From Acetobacteraceae bacterium H6797 (lineage in GTDB: Bacteria > Pseudomonadota > Alphaproteobacteria > Acetobacterales > Acetobacteraceae): a stretch of 64,000 nucleotides of DNA. A model generated the notes under the pieces. The model was not told where the DNA came from, searched no databases, and was given only the letters and a program-made list of their open reading frames with translations. Of this stretch, positions 1 to 7,008 are shown in pieces (within the stretch, counting starts at the first letter, position 1; each line of letters begins with the position of its first letter). A program made the position numbers and the translations under genes. The stretch lies in assembly GCA_015223225.1 (NCBI GenBank), contig JADFCQ010000007.1, positions 62,001 to 126,000 of the forward strand, in the 5' to 3' direction.

Positions 1-135
1 GTCCAGCACGGCGAGATTGGCCGAGGGCACGAAGCGGAGCGTGGTGGCGCGGGTATCCTGGGCGAGGGCGGGGGCGGCGAGCAGCGAGGCGGCACCCGCG
101 CTGAAGCCGGCCTTGAACAAGCTGCGGCGGAACAT
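1..135 (-). CDS. Peptide-type ABC transporter substrate-binding protein, N-terminal part (cut by window edge)
   Basis: The first 45 codons of a minus-strand gene running off the left edge. It begins MFRRSLFKAGFSAG and has a signal peptide with a hydrophobic core ending in ALAQ. The next residues, LRFVPSANLAVLD, closely match the mature start of the complete SBP_bac_5 protein at 21970 (LRFVPQANLTALD), so this is probably the same periplasmic family 5 binding protein class, used for peptides or other small solutes. Only the export signal and first mature residues are visible, so substrate and completeness are unknown. The family call rests on the internal paralogue. Confidence 0.7.
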   Translation of the reverse strand, partial: MFRRSLFKAGFSAGAASLLAAPALAQDTRATTLRFVPSANLAVLD

Positions 136-256
136 TGTCGTTAAGCACTCCAGACGTGATTCGCCGCAGTGCAAACCGCGCCCGGAGGCGAGGCAAGGCG
201 TAATGCCTCGCCCGCGCCGGAGATGGACGGATTTTCAGAATTGAACCGGGCCGGCG

Positions 257-1135
257 CTAGAGCAGCGTCTCGTCCTTATCGGCCGCCATCTGCTCGCGCT
301 GCGCGCCCGAGCCCGCGCGCGCCGGGCCCAGCAATGGCTCCTGGCCCATGGGGGTGCTGCGCATCGCGGTGAAATAGCCCTTCTTGTCCATGGAGGGCCC
401 GGAATTGAAGCGGCCCGGCGGCACGTCGCCATTCAGGTCATGGCCGAAATAGACGTAGCTGAATTCCTGCTTCTCCATGCTCTGGTCGAAGCTGTTCGGA
501 ATCGGCAGCGTCGCCGGCCCGCCCAGCTCCTCCGTCACCGCGAGCCATTGCTGCTGATGCATGGTGTCGCGCGCGATGAGGAAGCTCAGCATGTCCTTCA
601 TGCACGGATCATGCGCCGCGTTGAAGAGCCGCACGGCCAGGACGCGGCCCGTGCTTTCGGCGGCGACATTGCTGGCCATGTCGGCGGCGAGATTGCCGCT
701 GGCGTAGATATGGGAACAATCGAAGGGCACGCCGTCGGAATCGCTCGGATGGGCCGCGAGGCCGCTCGAGAAGAGATGCTTGTGCAGCATGCCCTCCACC
801 AGATGGCGCGGCCTTTCGCCGCCCATGACCGCATTGACCAGCGGGTTCGCCTCGGCGGCCGTCTCCTGCAAGGTCAGAGGCGCCTTCTCGAGATTCAGCG
901 CGACGGCGGTGGCGAGCATCTCGATATGCCCGATTTCCTCCGTCGCCGTATTGAGCAGCATGTCGCGATACTTGTTGTCCGGTCCGCGCGCGCCCCAGCC
1001 CTGGAAGAAGTATTGCAGGCAGACCCTGATCTCCCCTTCGACGCCGCCGATCGCCTGCTGAAGCTGGCGCGCGAAAAGCGGGTCGGGCGTGTCGACGCGC
1101 ACAGGGTATTGGAGACGCTTGTCGAGATAATACAT
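257..1135 (-). CDS. Manganese catalase family protein
   Basis: 292 aa, the usual length for non-haem dimanganese catalases, which disproportionate hydrogen peroxide in the cytoplasm. It starts MYYLDKRLQYPV, typical of the family. Visible four-helix-bundle ligand motifs are GVEGEIRV (about residues 31-38), EEIGHIEM, an AESTGRVL helix, and DTMHQQQW, which carry the Glu/His residues expected to bind the two Mn ions. The C-terminal third (SMEKQEFSYVYFGHDLNG) is the family's lid/tail region. It is monocistronic and divergent from the Cys-rich protein at 1447. That placement suggests a stress-response pair, which is an inference. Confidence 0.93.
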   Translation of the reverse strand: MYYLDKRLQYPVRVDTPDPLFARQLQQAIGGVEGEIRVCLQYFFQGWGARGPDNKYRDMLLNTATEEIGHIEMLATAVALNLEKAPLTLQETAAEANPLVNAVMGGERPRHLVEGMLHKHLFSSGLAAHPSDSDGVPFDCSHIYASGNLAADMASNVAAESTGRVLAVRLFNAAHDPCMKDMLSFLIARDTMHQQQWLAVTEELGGPATLPIPNSFDQSMEKQEFSYVYFGHDLNGDVPPGRFNSGPSMDKKGYFTAMRSTPMGQEPLLGPARAGSGAQREQMAADKDETLL

Positions 1136-1446
1136 GCGATTTCCTTCCGGCTTATTGGCCGCACGCGCGGGGCATGGGCAGTAGGCGTCAACGCGTCTCG
1201 ATGTGATTGGCGCCCCGGTAGAACGAGGGACGGGAAGGGCGGTTTGCCGTGTGGCCTGTCACGAGCGGGAGCGCGATGATCGCAAAGGAAATTTTCGCAA
1301 TCTCGATAACATGCGTTATTATAACTGCGGATTTGCCGAGCTGAAGCTTCCGGCCGTCACGCTTTCAGGGATGGCGAAACCCTCCCCTGTGGGAGGCTCT
1401 TTCTCCTCGCGCGCGCCACTCCCGGCGCCGGAAGGAGGAGCCGAGG
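1136..1446. other. Divergent intergenic region between manganese catalase and Cys-rich protein
   Basis: 311 bases with no convincing gene. It holds a 5-bp dyad (ATAAC-ATGC-GTTAT, 1306-1319) and a hairpin (CCTCCC/GGGAGG, 1381-1396) followed by CTCTTTCT. A GGAGGAG ribosome-binding stretch lies just before the Cys-rich gene. Promoters for both flanking genes must lie here, but I cannot assign -35/-10 boxes with confidence. Confidence 0.5.
1306..1319. promoter_or_regulatory. Short palindrome, possible operator
   Basis: Arms ATAAC (1306-1310) and GTTAT (1315-1319) are perfectly complementary around ATGC. They sit in a locally AT-rich stretch about 130 bases upstream of the Cys-rich protein and 170 bases from the catalase start. 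The position fits a regulator or RNA polymerase site shared by the divergent pair. No regulator gene is adjacent, so the factor is unknown. Confidence 0.3.
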
Positions 1447-1794
1447 ATGTCAGGTCTATCCCCGAAGACGCAGACACCCGAGATGCAGGCCTGCATCGAT
1501 GCCTGCCTGCGCTGCCACGCCACCTGCCTGAGCATGGCCATGAACCATTGCCTGCCGATGGGCGGGAAACATACCGAGCCCGAGCATTTCAAGCTGATGA
1601 TGGCCTGTGCGGAGATCTGCCGCAGCTCGGCGGCCTTCATGCTGATCGGCACGCGCCATCACCGGCATACTTGCCGCGAATGCGCCGAGATCTGCGAGGA
1701 ATGCGCTGCCTCCTGCGAGGCGCTGGGCGGCATGGAGGATTGCGTGGCCGCCTGCCGCGAATGCGCCCGCCATTGCGCGGCCATGGCGGCCTGA
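1447..1794 (+). CDS. Four-helix bundle copper-binding protein (DUF326/Csp-like)
   Basis: 115 aa with 16 cysteines (C16, 20, 23, 27, 35, 54, 58, 76, 79, 83, 86, 90, 99, 103, 106, 110), mostly spaced three or four apart as in helices whose thiols point into one bundle. This is the pattern of bacterial copper-storage (Csp) and DUF326 proteins, which bind many Cu(I) ions. There is no signal peptide, so a cytosolic Csp3-like role is inferred. The ATG follows a strong GGAGGAG ribosome-binding site. Being divergent from a manganese catalase suggests metal or oxidative-stress buffering. Confidence 0.88.
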   Translation: MSGLSPKTQTPEMQACIDACLRCHATCLSMAMNHCLPMGGKHTEPEHFKLMMACAEICRSSAAFMLIGTRHHRHTCRECAEICEECAASCEALGGMEDCVAACRECARHCAAMAA

Positions 1795-1865
1795 AAAAAG
1801 CAGGGCCGTCCACTTCGCGCGGGCGGCCCATTCGATGATGCGCCGATCAGTGGGGCGCCCGTGCG

Positions 1866-2123
1866 TCAGACGTTCGAGCTTTCCTGCGGCTGCGTCATCG
1901 GCAATTCGCTGCCGTAGCGGTCGCCGTAGAGGACGATCATGATGCCGCTGAACATGAAGGCGAAGGCCATCACATCGCCCCAGAGGCTCGGATTGGCGGC
2001 ACTGTTGCGCACGAAGAGGCAGATGAGCCCCACCACGGCGCCAGCCGCCGCCCAGATCAGCGGATTGGCGCCCATATGATGGAACAAGCGCCCGATGGGG
2101 CCGCGTTTCTTGGTCTCGGACAT
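1866..2123 (-). CDS. Small two-helix membrane protein, unknown function
   Basis: 85 aa with a short basic N-terminus (MSETKKRGPIGRLFHHM) and two hydrophobic segments (about residues 22-40 and 52-68), ending in a polar tail. It looks like a small inner-membrane protein. I chose the internal ATG at 2123 because a GGGAGA Shine-Dalgarno lies at proper distance; an upstream in-frame ATG at 2144 would add seven residues. I do not recognise a family. It is transcribed convergently with the Cys-rich gene. Confidence 0.65.
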   Translation of the reverse strand: MSETKKRGPIGRLFHHMGANPLIWAAAGAVVGLICLFVRNSAANPSLWGDVMAFAFMFSGIMIVLYGDRYGSELPMTQPQESSNV

Positions 2124-2338
2124 AGCGATCTCCCGTTGCCGCATTAACGGAAGTCAAACAATCACGGCTTGGCTAGGTTTCCAAGGCGGATTTTCCTAAA
2201 GCCACCCCGCCATTCGGCGCGGGCCAGGGCTGACGAGAGATTTCCGACGCTGAGGGTGGTGTGGTAGCGGTTAGTGAGAGCCTTCGTCAGGGCGGAAAAG
2301 CACCGCCGGGGCTGTCCGCGGCCGAATGGCGATTCGCC

Positions 2339-3454
2339 CTAAAGGCCGAGCAGCCCCATGGTGCGGCGGATGACTTTGGCCTCGTCGAAATCGCGCATGG
2401 CCCGGGCGCGGCCCGCCTCGCCCATTCGGACGCGCAGTGCTGCGTCGCGTGCCAGCACGCCCAGGGCCCCGGCCAGCGGCTCGGCCACACGGGCGGGGGT
2501 GAGATAGCCCGTCACGCCGTCGATCACCTGATCGCGCGGCCCAGGCACCTCGCTGGCCACCACGGGCAGGCCGGAGAGCATCGCCTCGATCACCGGCAGC
2601 CCCGGTTCGGCGCCCAGGCTGGGGCGGGCCAGGAGGTCGGCGGCGGCCATGAGCGCGGGCATGTCGCCCCGGTAGCCCAGGCGCTTCAGCCGGGGGCCGA
2701 GGCTGCGCGTGGCCTGGGCGAAGCCGAGGGCGACGGCCGGCTCCTCCGGCCCCGGCGGGGCCTCGCCCGCCAGCCATAGCTCGGCGCCCGGCACCTGTTC
2801 CATCGCCCGCAGCAGTTCCGGCAGCCCGCCCGCGCGGCCGAGATGGCCCGCCATCAGCACCACGACCGTCTCTTCCGCCGTGCCCAGCGCCGCGCGCAGC
2901 CGGGCGCGGGCGGCGGGGTCGGGGCGGTAGAGCCCTGGGTCACGGCCCAGCCCGGTCGCGATGGGCGAGGGGTGCAGCCCCTCCCGCCGGGCCGTCGCGG
3001 CATCGGCCTCGGTGAGGCAGAGGAAGCGGTCGGTGATGCGCCCCGCCCGGCGCTCCATCATCAGCCCGATCTTGCGGCGGAGCAGGGGGGCGGTCTCGAA
3101 ATCGAAGCCATGGGCCGTATAGGCGATGCGGCGCACCCCCGCGCGGCGGGCCGCGAAACGGCCCAGCAGACCCCCGAGCGGGCCATGGGCATGGACCATA
3201 TCGGCCCCCGCCCCCGTCATCGCCGCCTGAAGCGCCCGCAGCGTGCGGCCCTGGAACAGCGGATTGGCGCTATCGGCGAAGGGAATGGGCGTGACGGCGA
3301 AGCCCTCGTCCCGAACGGCCTGGAGTGCCTCGCCCTCGGCGCAGAGGCCGAGGGCCTCATGCCCCCGTTCCCGCGCCGCCCGCATCAGCGGGAGAACCAC
3401 ATGCCGCAGCGTCGCGGCATGATGGCAGACATGGGCGATGGTCAGGCGAGGCAA
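2339..3454 (-). CDS. Glycosyltransferase family 4 (GT-B fold)
   Basis: 371 aa. The N-terminal domain (LTIAHVCHHAATLRHVVLPLMRAA, then DMVHAHGPLGGLLG and YTAHGFDF) is the GT4 acceptor-side pattern. The C-terminal nucleotide-sugar domain carries VVVLMAGHLGRAGGLPELLRA and an E-x7-E-like GLPVIEAMLSGLPVVASEV motif. It probably transfers a sugar to a surface polysaccharide or lipid; donor and acceptor cannot be read. The start is TTG, one base after the heparinase stop, with GAAGG upstream, so it is the third gene of the rpe-heparinase-glycosyltransferase operon. Confidence 0.85.
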   Translation of the reverse strand: MPRLTIAHVCHHAATLRHVVLPLMRAARERGHEALGLCAEGEALQAVRDEGFAVTPIPFADSANPLFQGRTLRALQAAMTGAGADMVHAHGPLGGLLGRFAARRAGVRRIAYTAHGFDFETAPLLRRKIGLMMERRAGRITDRFLCLTEADAATARREGLHPSPIATGLGRDPGLYRPDPAARARLRAALGTAEETVVVLMAGHLGRAGGLPELLRAMEQVPGAELWLAGEAPPGPEEPAVALGFAQATRSLGPRLKRLGYRGDMPALMAAADLLARPSLGAEPGLPVIEAMLSGLPVVASEVPGPRDQVIDGVTGYLTPARVAEPLAGALGVLARDAALRVRMGEAGRARAMRDFDEAKVIRRTMGLLGL

Positions 3455-3455
3455 A

Positions 3456-5093
3456 TCAGCCTTCGTGCGGGTTCATGGTCACCCGGGTCAGGGCCCATTG
3501 GATGCTGGCCGCGCCCGATTCCGCCGTCAGCACCACCTGCTGGCTGCGCTTCGGCTCGCCGGCCAGGAAGACGCTCTCGTCGATCGCGACGCGGGCGCCC
3601 TTGGCCCGGAGCCGCCAGCCCGCCCCGGAGGCGAGGCGCAGCAGCACGCCGCTTTCGTCCTGGAGCAGGTTCGCGGCGACACCCGGATGCAGATGGAAGC
3701 GCACCACGAAGCCGGTGGGGTTATCGGCCTCGATCACATCCTCGCCGCGCAGGTCATCGCCCGATTCGGCCAGGTAGAAGCGGCGGCGATGCACGGCGCC
3801 GAAAGGCTTGCGCCAGCCGTCATGCGCCACTTCGAGCCATTGCGCGCCGCCCGCCTCCTGGCGATCGGCCTCGACATTCTCCGGCCGGCGGCCCAGCCCG
3901 TCTTCCCGCAGTTCCGAGCTGTTGGTGTCGGAGAGGGTGAGGGTGGAATGGGCGGCCGTGGCGCGCAGCGCGTCGCGCCATTCGCCCTCGGCGGCAGGGG
4001 CCGCGCCGCAATTGACGATCATACGGTCACGCCCGACCGACATCTCGAAGGAGAGCGTGCCGGCGTGATGGAAACGGTCCGCCCCGCGCGGCAGGCCGGT
4101 GGCGTCGCGGCCGCGCGCCTGGGGCGGCACCCCGGCATCGAGGATCACGAGCGTGCGCCCCGCCTGGAGGCGCTGGAAGCCGCCCTGCGGCAGCACGACC
4201 GGCGCGCGGCCCCGGGCTTGGCCCTGGGTGAGCACGAGGTCGAGCATCGCCGCCCCCTCGTCGCGCGTGCCGTTGAAGGTCGCGAGCCCGCCATCGCCGT
4301 GGCGGAAGAGGCGCAACGCCGGGGCCGCACGGTCCAGCGCGCCCGCCAGCTCGCCCGGCGCGTCATAGCCCGCGCCATGCAGCAGGTTGCGGATCTCGAT
4401 CAGGTCCTGCAGCGCGAGGAGCTGCTGGGCCGGGCTGCGCTCGATATGCGTGCCGTCGGGCAGGAACTGCCGCTCCAGCTCGGCGGGGAGGAAGCGCAGG
4501 CAGCGGGTGAGCCAGCCCTCATCCTCGAGCGCCACGGCCGCCGCCATGGCGCCCTTGAGCGCGACCAGCGCCCCGCGATGCGAAGGCTCGGCGGGCAGGG
4601 AGGCGACGAGCAGCCGCGCATCCTGCGCGAGGCGCTGCATGATGGCGCGGCGGAAACCATCCTCGGCCGTGGCGGCGAAGAAATCCCAATGGCCGAGCCA
4701 GGCGGAGATGCGGGTGCCGACCACCTCGGGCTGCCCCGCCATGGCCTCGTCCGCGCCGCGCTCCAGCCAGTCGGCGGCCAGCGCGCGGGCGCGCAGCCGG
4801 GCGGCATCGGTGCCGAGGGCGCGCAGATCGCGCAGCCAGGTGAAGCCATGCACGGCGGCGCGCCAGATGGGGCTGCCGGCCGTATTGTCCCAGCCCTCGC
4901 CGCCTTCTTCGGCCGGGCGGAGCAGGCGCGCGGTGCCCGCGACCTCGCATTCCCCGCGCAGCAGCCGGGCGCCACGGGCGGCATCGCCGGGCCAGAGGTC
5001 ACGGAAGGCGCGGGCAGGGGCCGCCGGCACCTTGACCGGCTTGATACCGGCCAGCGCCCGCCGGGCACCCCGCAGCCAGTCTTCCATGCTCAT
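3456..5093 (-). CDS. Heparinase II/III family protein
   Basis: 545 aa. An N-terminal alpha-toroid-like region (WRAAVHGFTWLRDLRALG, RISAWLGHWDFF, HRGALVALKGAM, PDGTHIERSPAQQLLALQDL) is followed by a beta-sandwich heparinase II/III domain (FHHAGTLSFEMSVGRDRMIVNCG, AHSTLTLSD). The family cleaves acidic polysaccharides; in alphaproteobacteria the substrate is usually unknown and may be an envelope glycan. No signal peptide is visible. It starts at ATG 5093, overlapping the rpe stop (ATGA), which marks translational coupling. A longer reading frame upstream is only an out-of-frame shadow of rpe. Confidence 0.88.
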   Translation of the reverse strand: MSMEDWLRGARRALAGIKPVKVPAAPARAFRDLWPGDAARGARLLRGECEVAGTARLLRPAEEGGEGWDNTAGSPIWRAAVHGFTWLRDLRALGTDAARLRARALAADWLERGADEAMAGQPEVVGTRISAWLGHWDFFAATAEDGFRRAIMQRLAQDARLLVASLPAEPSHRGALVALKGAMAAAVALEDEGWLTRCLRFLPAELERQFLPDGTHIERSPAQQLLALQDLIEIRNLLHGAGYDAPGELAGALDRAAPALRLFRHGDGGLATFNGTRDEGAAMLDLVLTQGQARGRAPVVLPQGGFQRLQAGRTLVILDAGVPPQARGRDATGLPRGADRFHHAGTLSFEMSVGRDRMIVNCGAAPAAEGEWRDALRATAAHSTLTLSDTNSSELREDGLGRRPENVEADRQEAGGAQWLEVAHDGWRKPFGAVHRRRFYLAESGDDLRGEDVIEADNPTGFVVRFHLHPGVAANLLQDESGVLLRLASGAGWRLRAKGARVAIDESVFLAGEPKRSQQVVLTAESGAASIQWALTRVTMNPHEG

Positions 5094-5761
5094 TCGGAGG
5101 CCCCTCCGGCGCCGCGGATGTCGCGCATCGCCTTGGCATAATCCGGCGCGCCGAAGACGGCGGTCCCCGCGACCAGCACATCGGCGCCCGCCTCGATGCA
5201 GAGCGGCGCGGTCTTGGCCGTCACGCCGCCATCGATCTGCAGGTGGATGTCGCGGCCGGTGGCCTCGATCATCTTCCGCAGGGTCGCGATCTTGGGGAGC
5301 TGGCTGTGGATGAAGCTCTGGCCGCCGAAGCCGGGGTTCACCGTCATCACCAGGATGAGGTCCACCAGGTCCATCACATGCTCGATGGAGGAGACGGGCG
5401 TGCCGGGGTTGAGCACCACACCCGGGGACTTGCCCAGCGCGCGGATGGTTTGAAGCGAGCGATGCAGATGCGGCCCGGCCTCGGGGTGCAGGCTGATCCG
5501 GTCGGCGCCCGCTTCCGCGAAGGCGGCCAGGAAGGGATCGGCCGGCGCGATCATCAGATGCACGTCGAAGGACATGGCGCTGTGCTTGCGCAGCGCCTTC
5601 ACCACTGATGGCCCGAAGGAGATATTGGGCACGAAATGCCCATCCATGATGTCGAGATGCAGCCAATCGGCGCCGGCGGCGTCGATGGCGCGAACTTCCT
5701 CACCCAGACGGGAAAAGTCGGCGGCGAGGAGCGAAGGGGCGATCAGGACTGGACGTGACAC
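5090..5761 (-). CDS. rpe: Ribulose-phosphate 3-epimerase
   Basis: 223 aa, normal family length. It interconverts ribulose 5-phosphate and xylulose 5-phosphate in the pentose phosphate and Calvin pathways. Diagnostic motifs are IAPSLLAADFSRLGEEV (residues 7-23), LHLDIMDGHFVPNISFG, DVHLMI, VMTVNPGFGGQSFI and IDGGVTAKTA. The metal-binding His and the Asp pair in the TIM barrel are present. The start is GTG without a clear Shine-Dalgarno; the bases before it fold into nested hairpins (see 5761-5845). First gene of a three-gene operon. Confidence 0.97.
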   Translation of the reverse strand: MSRPVLIAPSLLAADFSRLGEEVRAIDAAGADWLHLDIMDGHFVPNISFGPSVVKALRKHSAMSFDVHLMIAPADPFLAAFAEAGADRISLHPEAGPHLHRSLQTIRALGKSPGVVLNPGTPVSSIEHVMDLVDLILVMTVNPGFGGQSFIHSQLPKIATLRKMIEATGRDIHLQIDGGVTAKTAPLCIEAGADVLVAGTAVFGAPDYAKAMRDIRGAGGASE

Positions 5762-5845
5762 AGCGCTGTTATGCCGAGGGTCACGAATATCGGCAACGGG
5801 GCGCTGGCATGCAGATCAACGTAACGGTTGATAAACCGCCTTTTT
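5761..5845. promoter_or_regulatory. Nested stem-loops at the rpe leader / candidate small RNA with terminator
   Basis: An outer stem CAGCGC (5761-5766)/GCGCTG (5801-5806) encloses an inner stem TGCCGA (5772-5777)/TCGGCA (5790-5795). On the plus strand these are followed by CGGTT-GATA-AACCG (5825-5838) and five T residues (5841-5845), a Rho-independent-terminator shape. Read on the minus strand, the same fold covers the rpe 5' leader and its GTG start. So this is either a leader structure controlling rpe or a short plus-strand RNA antisense to the rpe start. The pairing is directly visible; the function is inferred. Confidence 0.4.
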
Positions 5846-6125
5846 CTGCGCGCGGGTGGACCGGGGCGGGGTGCGGCGGCATTTCCCGGCGCAGGGCTTC
5901 GGCCTTTTGGGGGCGGGCCGCAGCCTCCAAGGCATGGAACGTCACGGCCCCGTATCGGGCTGGGGCGCTGCGCTTTCCAAGAAGTGAAAAAGAGCCAGCG
6001 CGCCACGCGGCCCGCCCTGGCATATCGGGGCGGAATGCGGTTCAACGGCATCCGCCTCTTCGCCCTTGGGCGAGTGGCGTGGCGCGCTGGCATAGGAGAG
6101 CGGGCTAAGGGAGGGAACTGCGCCG
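5846..6125. other. Non-coding spacer between divergent rpe and response regulator
   Basis: About 280 bases with no reading frame that resembles a protein and no tRNA. Open frames exist on both strands only because stops are rare at this base composition. It should contain the promoters for rpe (minus) and for whatever is transcribed rightwards, but no clear -35/-10 pair could be assigned. Confidence 0.4.
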
Positions 6126-6262
6126 CGATCCGGTTGGGAAGCCGGATTGGGTAGTCTGCGACGCATCAGACCGGCGGGAGTGGTGTGAAGAAGGTGCCCG
6201 GGGTCTGGAATCCATTCGCCAGCTCGGGACAAGGTAACCCTGCCCCATCTGCCATTCTGGGG
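6126..6262 (+). ncRNA. Run of consecutive stem-loops, candidate structured RNA or long leader
   Basis: Four hairpins follow one another. (1) A 10-bp stem with two G-U pairs and a GGGA tetraloop (6126-6149). (2) GTCTG/CAGAC (6154-6171). (3) CCCG and CTGG pairing with CCAG and CGGG across an internal loop (6197-6228). (4) CCCCA/TGGGG (6243-6262). The response regulator starts 72 bases later. I compared it by eye with RNase P, SRP, tmRNA, 6S and cobalamin/TPP riboswitch signatures and found no match. It may be a cis-regulatory leader of the two-component operon or an independent small RNA. Confidence 0.35.
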
Positions 6263-6333
6263 AGCGAAGCTTTCATGAGCCTGACAGCGGCTGGATATAG
6301 AGCGGCGGTTTCCAACGCGCCTGCGGGCGGCCG

Positions 6334-7008
6334 ATGCGCATCCTGCTGACGGAGGATGACGAGCGCCTCTCGGGCTATCTGGCCGAGGGGCTGGGCCGGG
6401 CGGGCTGGGCCGTGGATGTGGCCGCGAGCCTGGAGGAGGCCCGCGCGGCGCTCCGCGCGGTGCGTTACCGCGCCCTGGTGCTCGACCTGAGCCTGCCCGA
6501 TGGCGACGGGATGGACCTGCTGCGCGAGCTGCGCCGGACCGACCGGCTGCTGCCCGTGCTGATCCTCACCGCCCGGGTGCGGCTTTCCGACCGGGTGAAG
6601 GGGCTGAACACCGGCGCGGACGATTATCTGGTGAAGCCCTTGGCGCTGGAGGAGCTGGTGGCCCGGCTCGCCGCCGCCTGCCGCCGGGCCGATGTGCCGG
6701 CCGAGCCCGCGCTGACCCTCGGCCGCGTGACGCTGGAAACCGGCAGCCGCGCCTTCCTCATCGATGGCGAAATCCGCCCCCTGGCCCGGCGGGAGACGAT
6801 GGTGCTGGAGGCCCTGCTGCTCGCCCGCGGCCGCGCGGTGCCGAAACAGGCGCTGGAGGAGGCGCTGGGCAGTTTCGAGAACGATATCGGGGCCAATGCG
6901 GTGGAGGTCTATGTTTCCCGCCTGCGCCGGCGCCTGGCGGAGGCCGGGCTCGGCATCCGGGCCGATCGCGGCATCGGATACCGTATCGTAGAGATGGAAA
7001 GCCCATGA
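6334..7008 (+). CDS. OmpR-family response regulator
   Basis: 224 aa. An N-terminal receiver domain (acidic pocket TEDD, phospho-acceptor D51 in LVLDLSLPDGDG, LILTAR, and K in DDYLVKPLALEEL) is followed by a winged-helix DNA-binding domain (about 127-220; VEVYVSRLRRRLAEAGLGIRADRGIGYRI). It resembles QseB/PmrA/TctD-type regulators. Its stop overlaps the kinase start (ATGA), so the two are co-translated partners. Likely targets are unknown; no transporter or envelope gene follows in the operon. Confidence 0.93.
   Translation: MRILLTEDDERLSGYLAEGLGRAGWAVDVAASLEEARAALRAVRYRALVLDLSLPDGDGMDLLRELRRTDRLLPVLILTARVRLSDRVKGLNTGADDYLVKPLALEELVARLAAACRRADVPAEPALTLGRVTLETGSRAFLIDGEIRPLARRETMVLEALLLARGRAVPKQALEEALGSFENDIGANAVEVYVSRLRRRLAEAGLGIRADRGIGYRIVEMESP

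Noticed and set aside
3438-5141. 567-aa plus-strand open frame opposite the heparinase
   Set aside because: Antisense shadow; the minus-strand protein has family motifs and operon coupling.
6090-6262. RNase P RNA, SRP RNA, 6S RNA or tmRNA
   Set aside because: The conserved landmarks (such as GAGGAAAGTCCGGGC for RNase P or GGAAGGxAGCAGCC for SRP) are absent, so only an unnamed structured region is reported.
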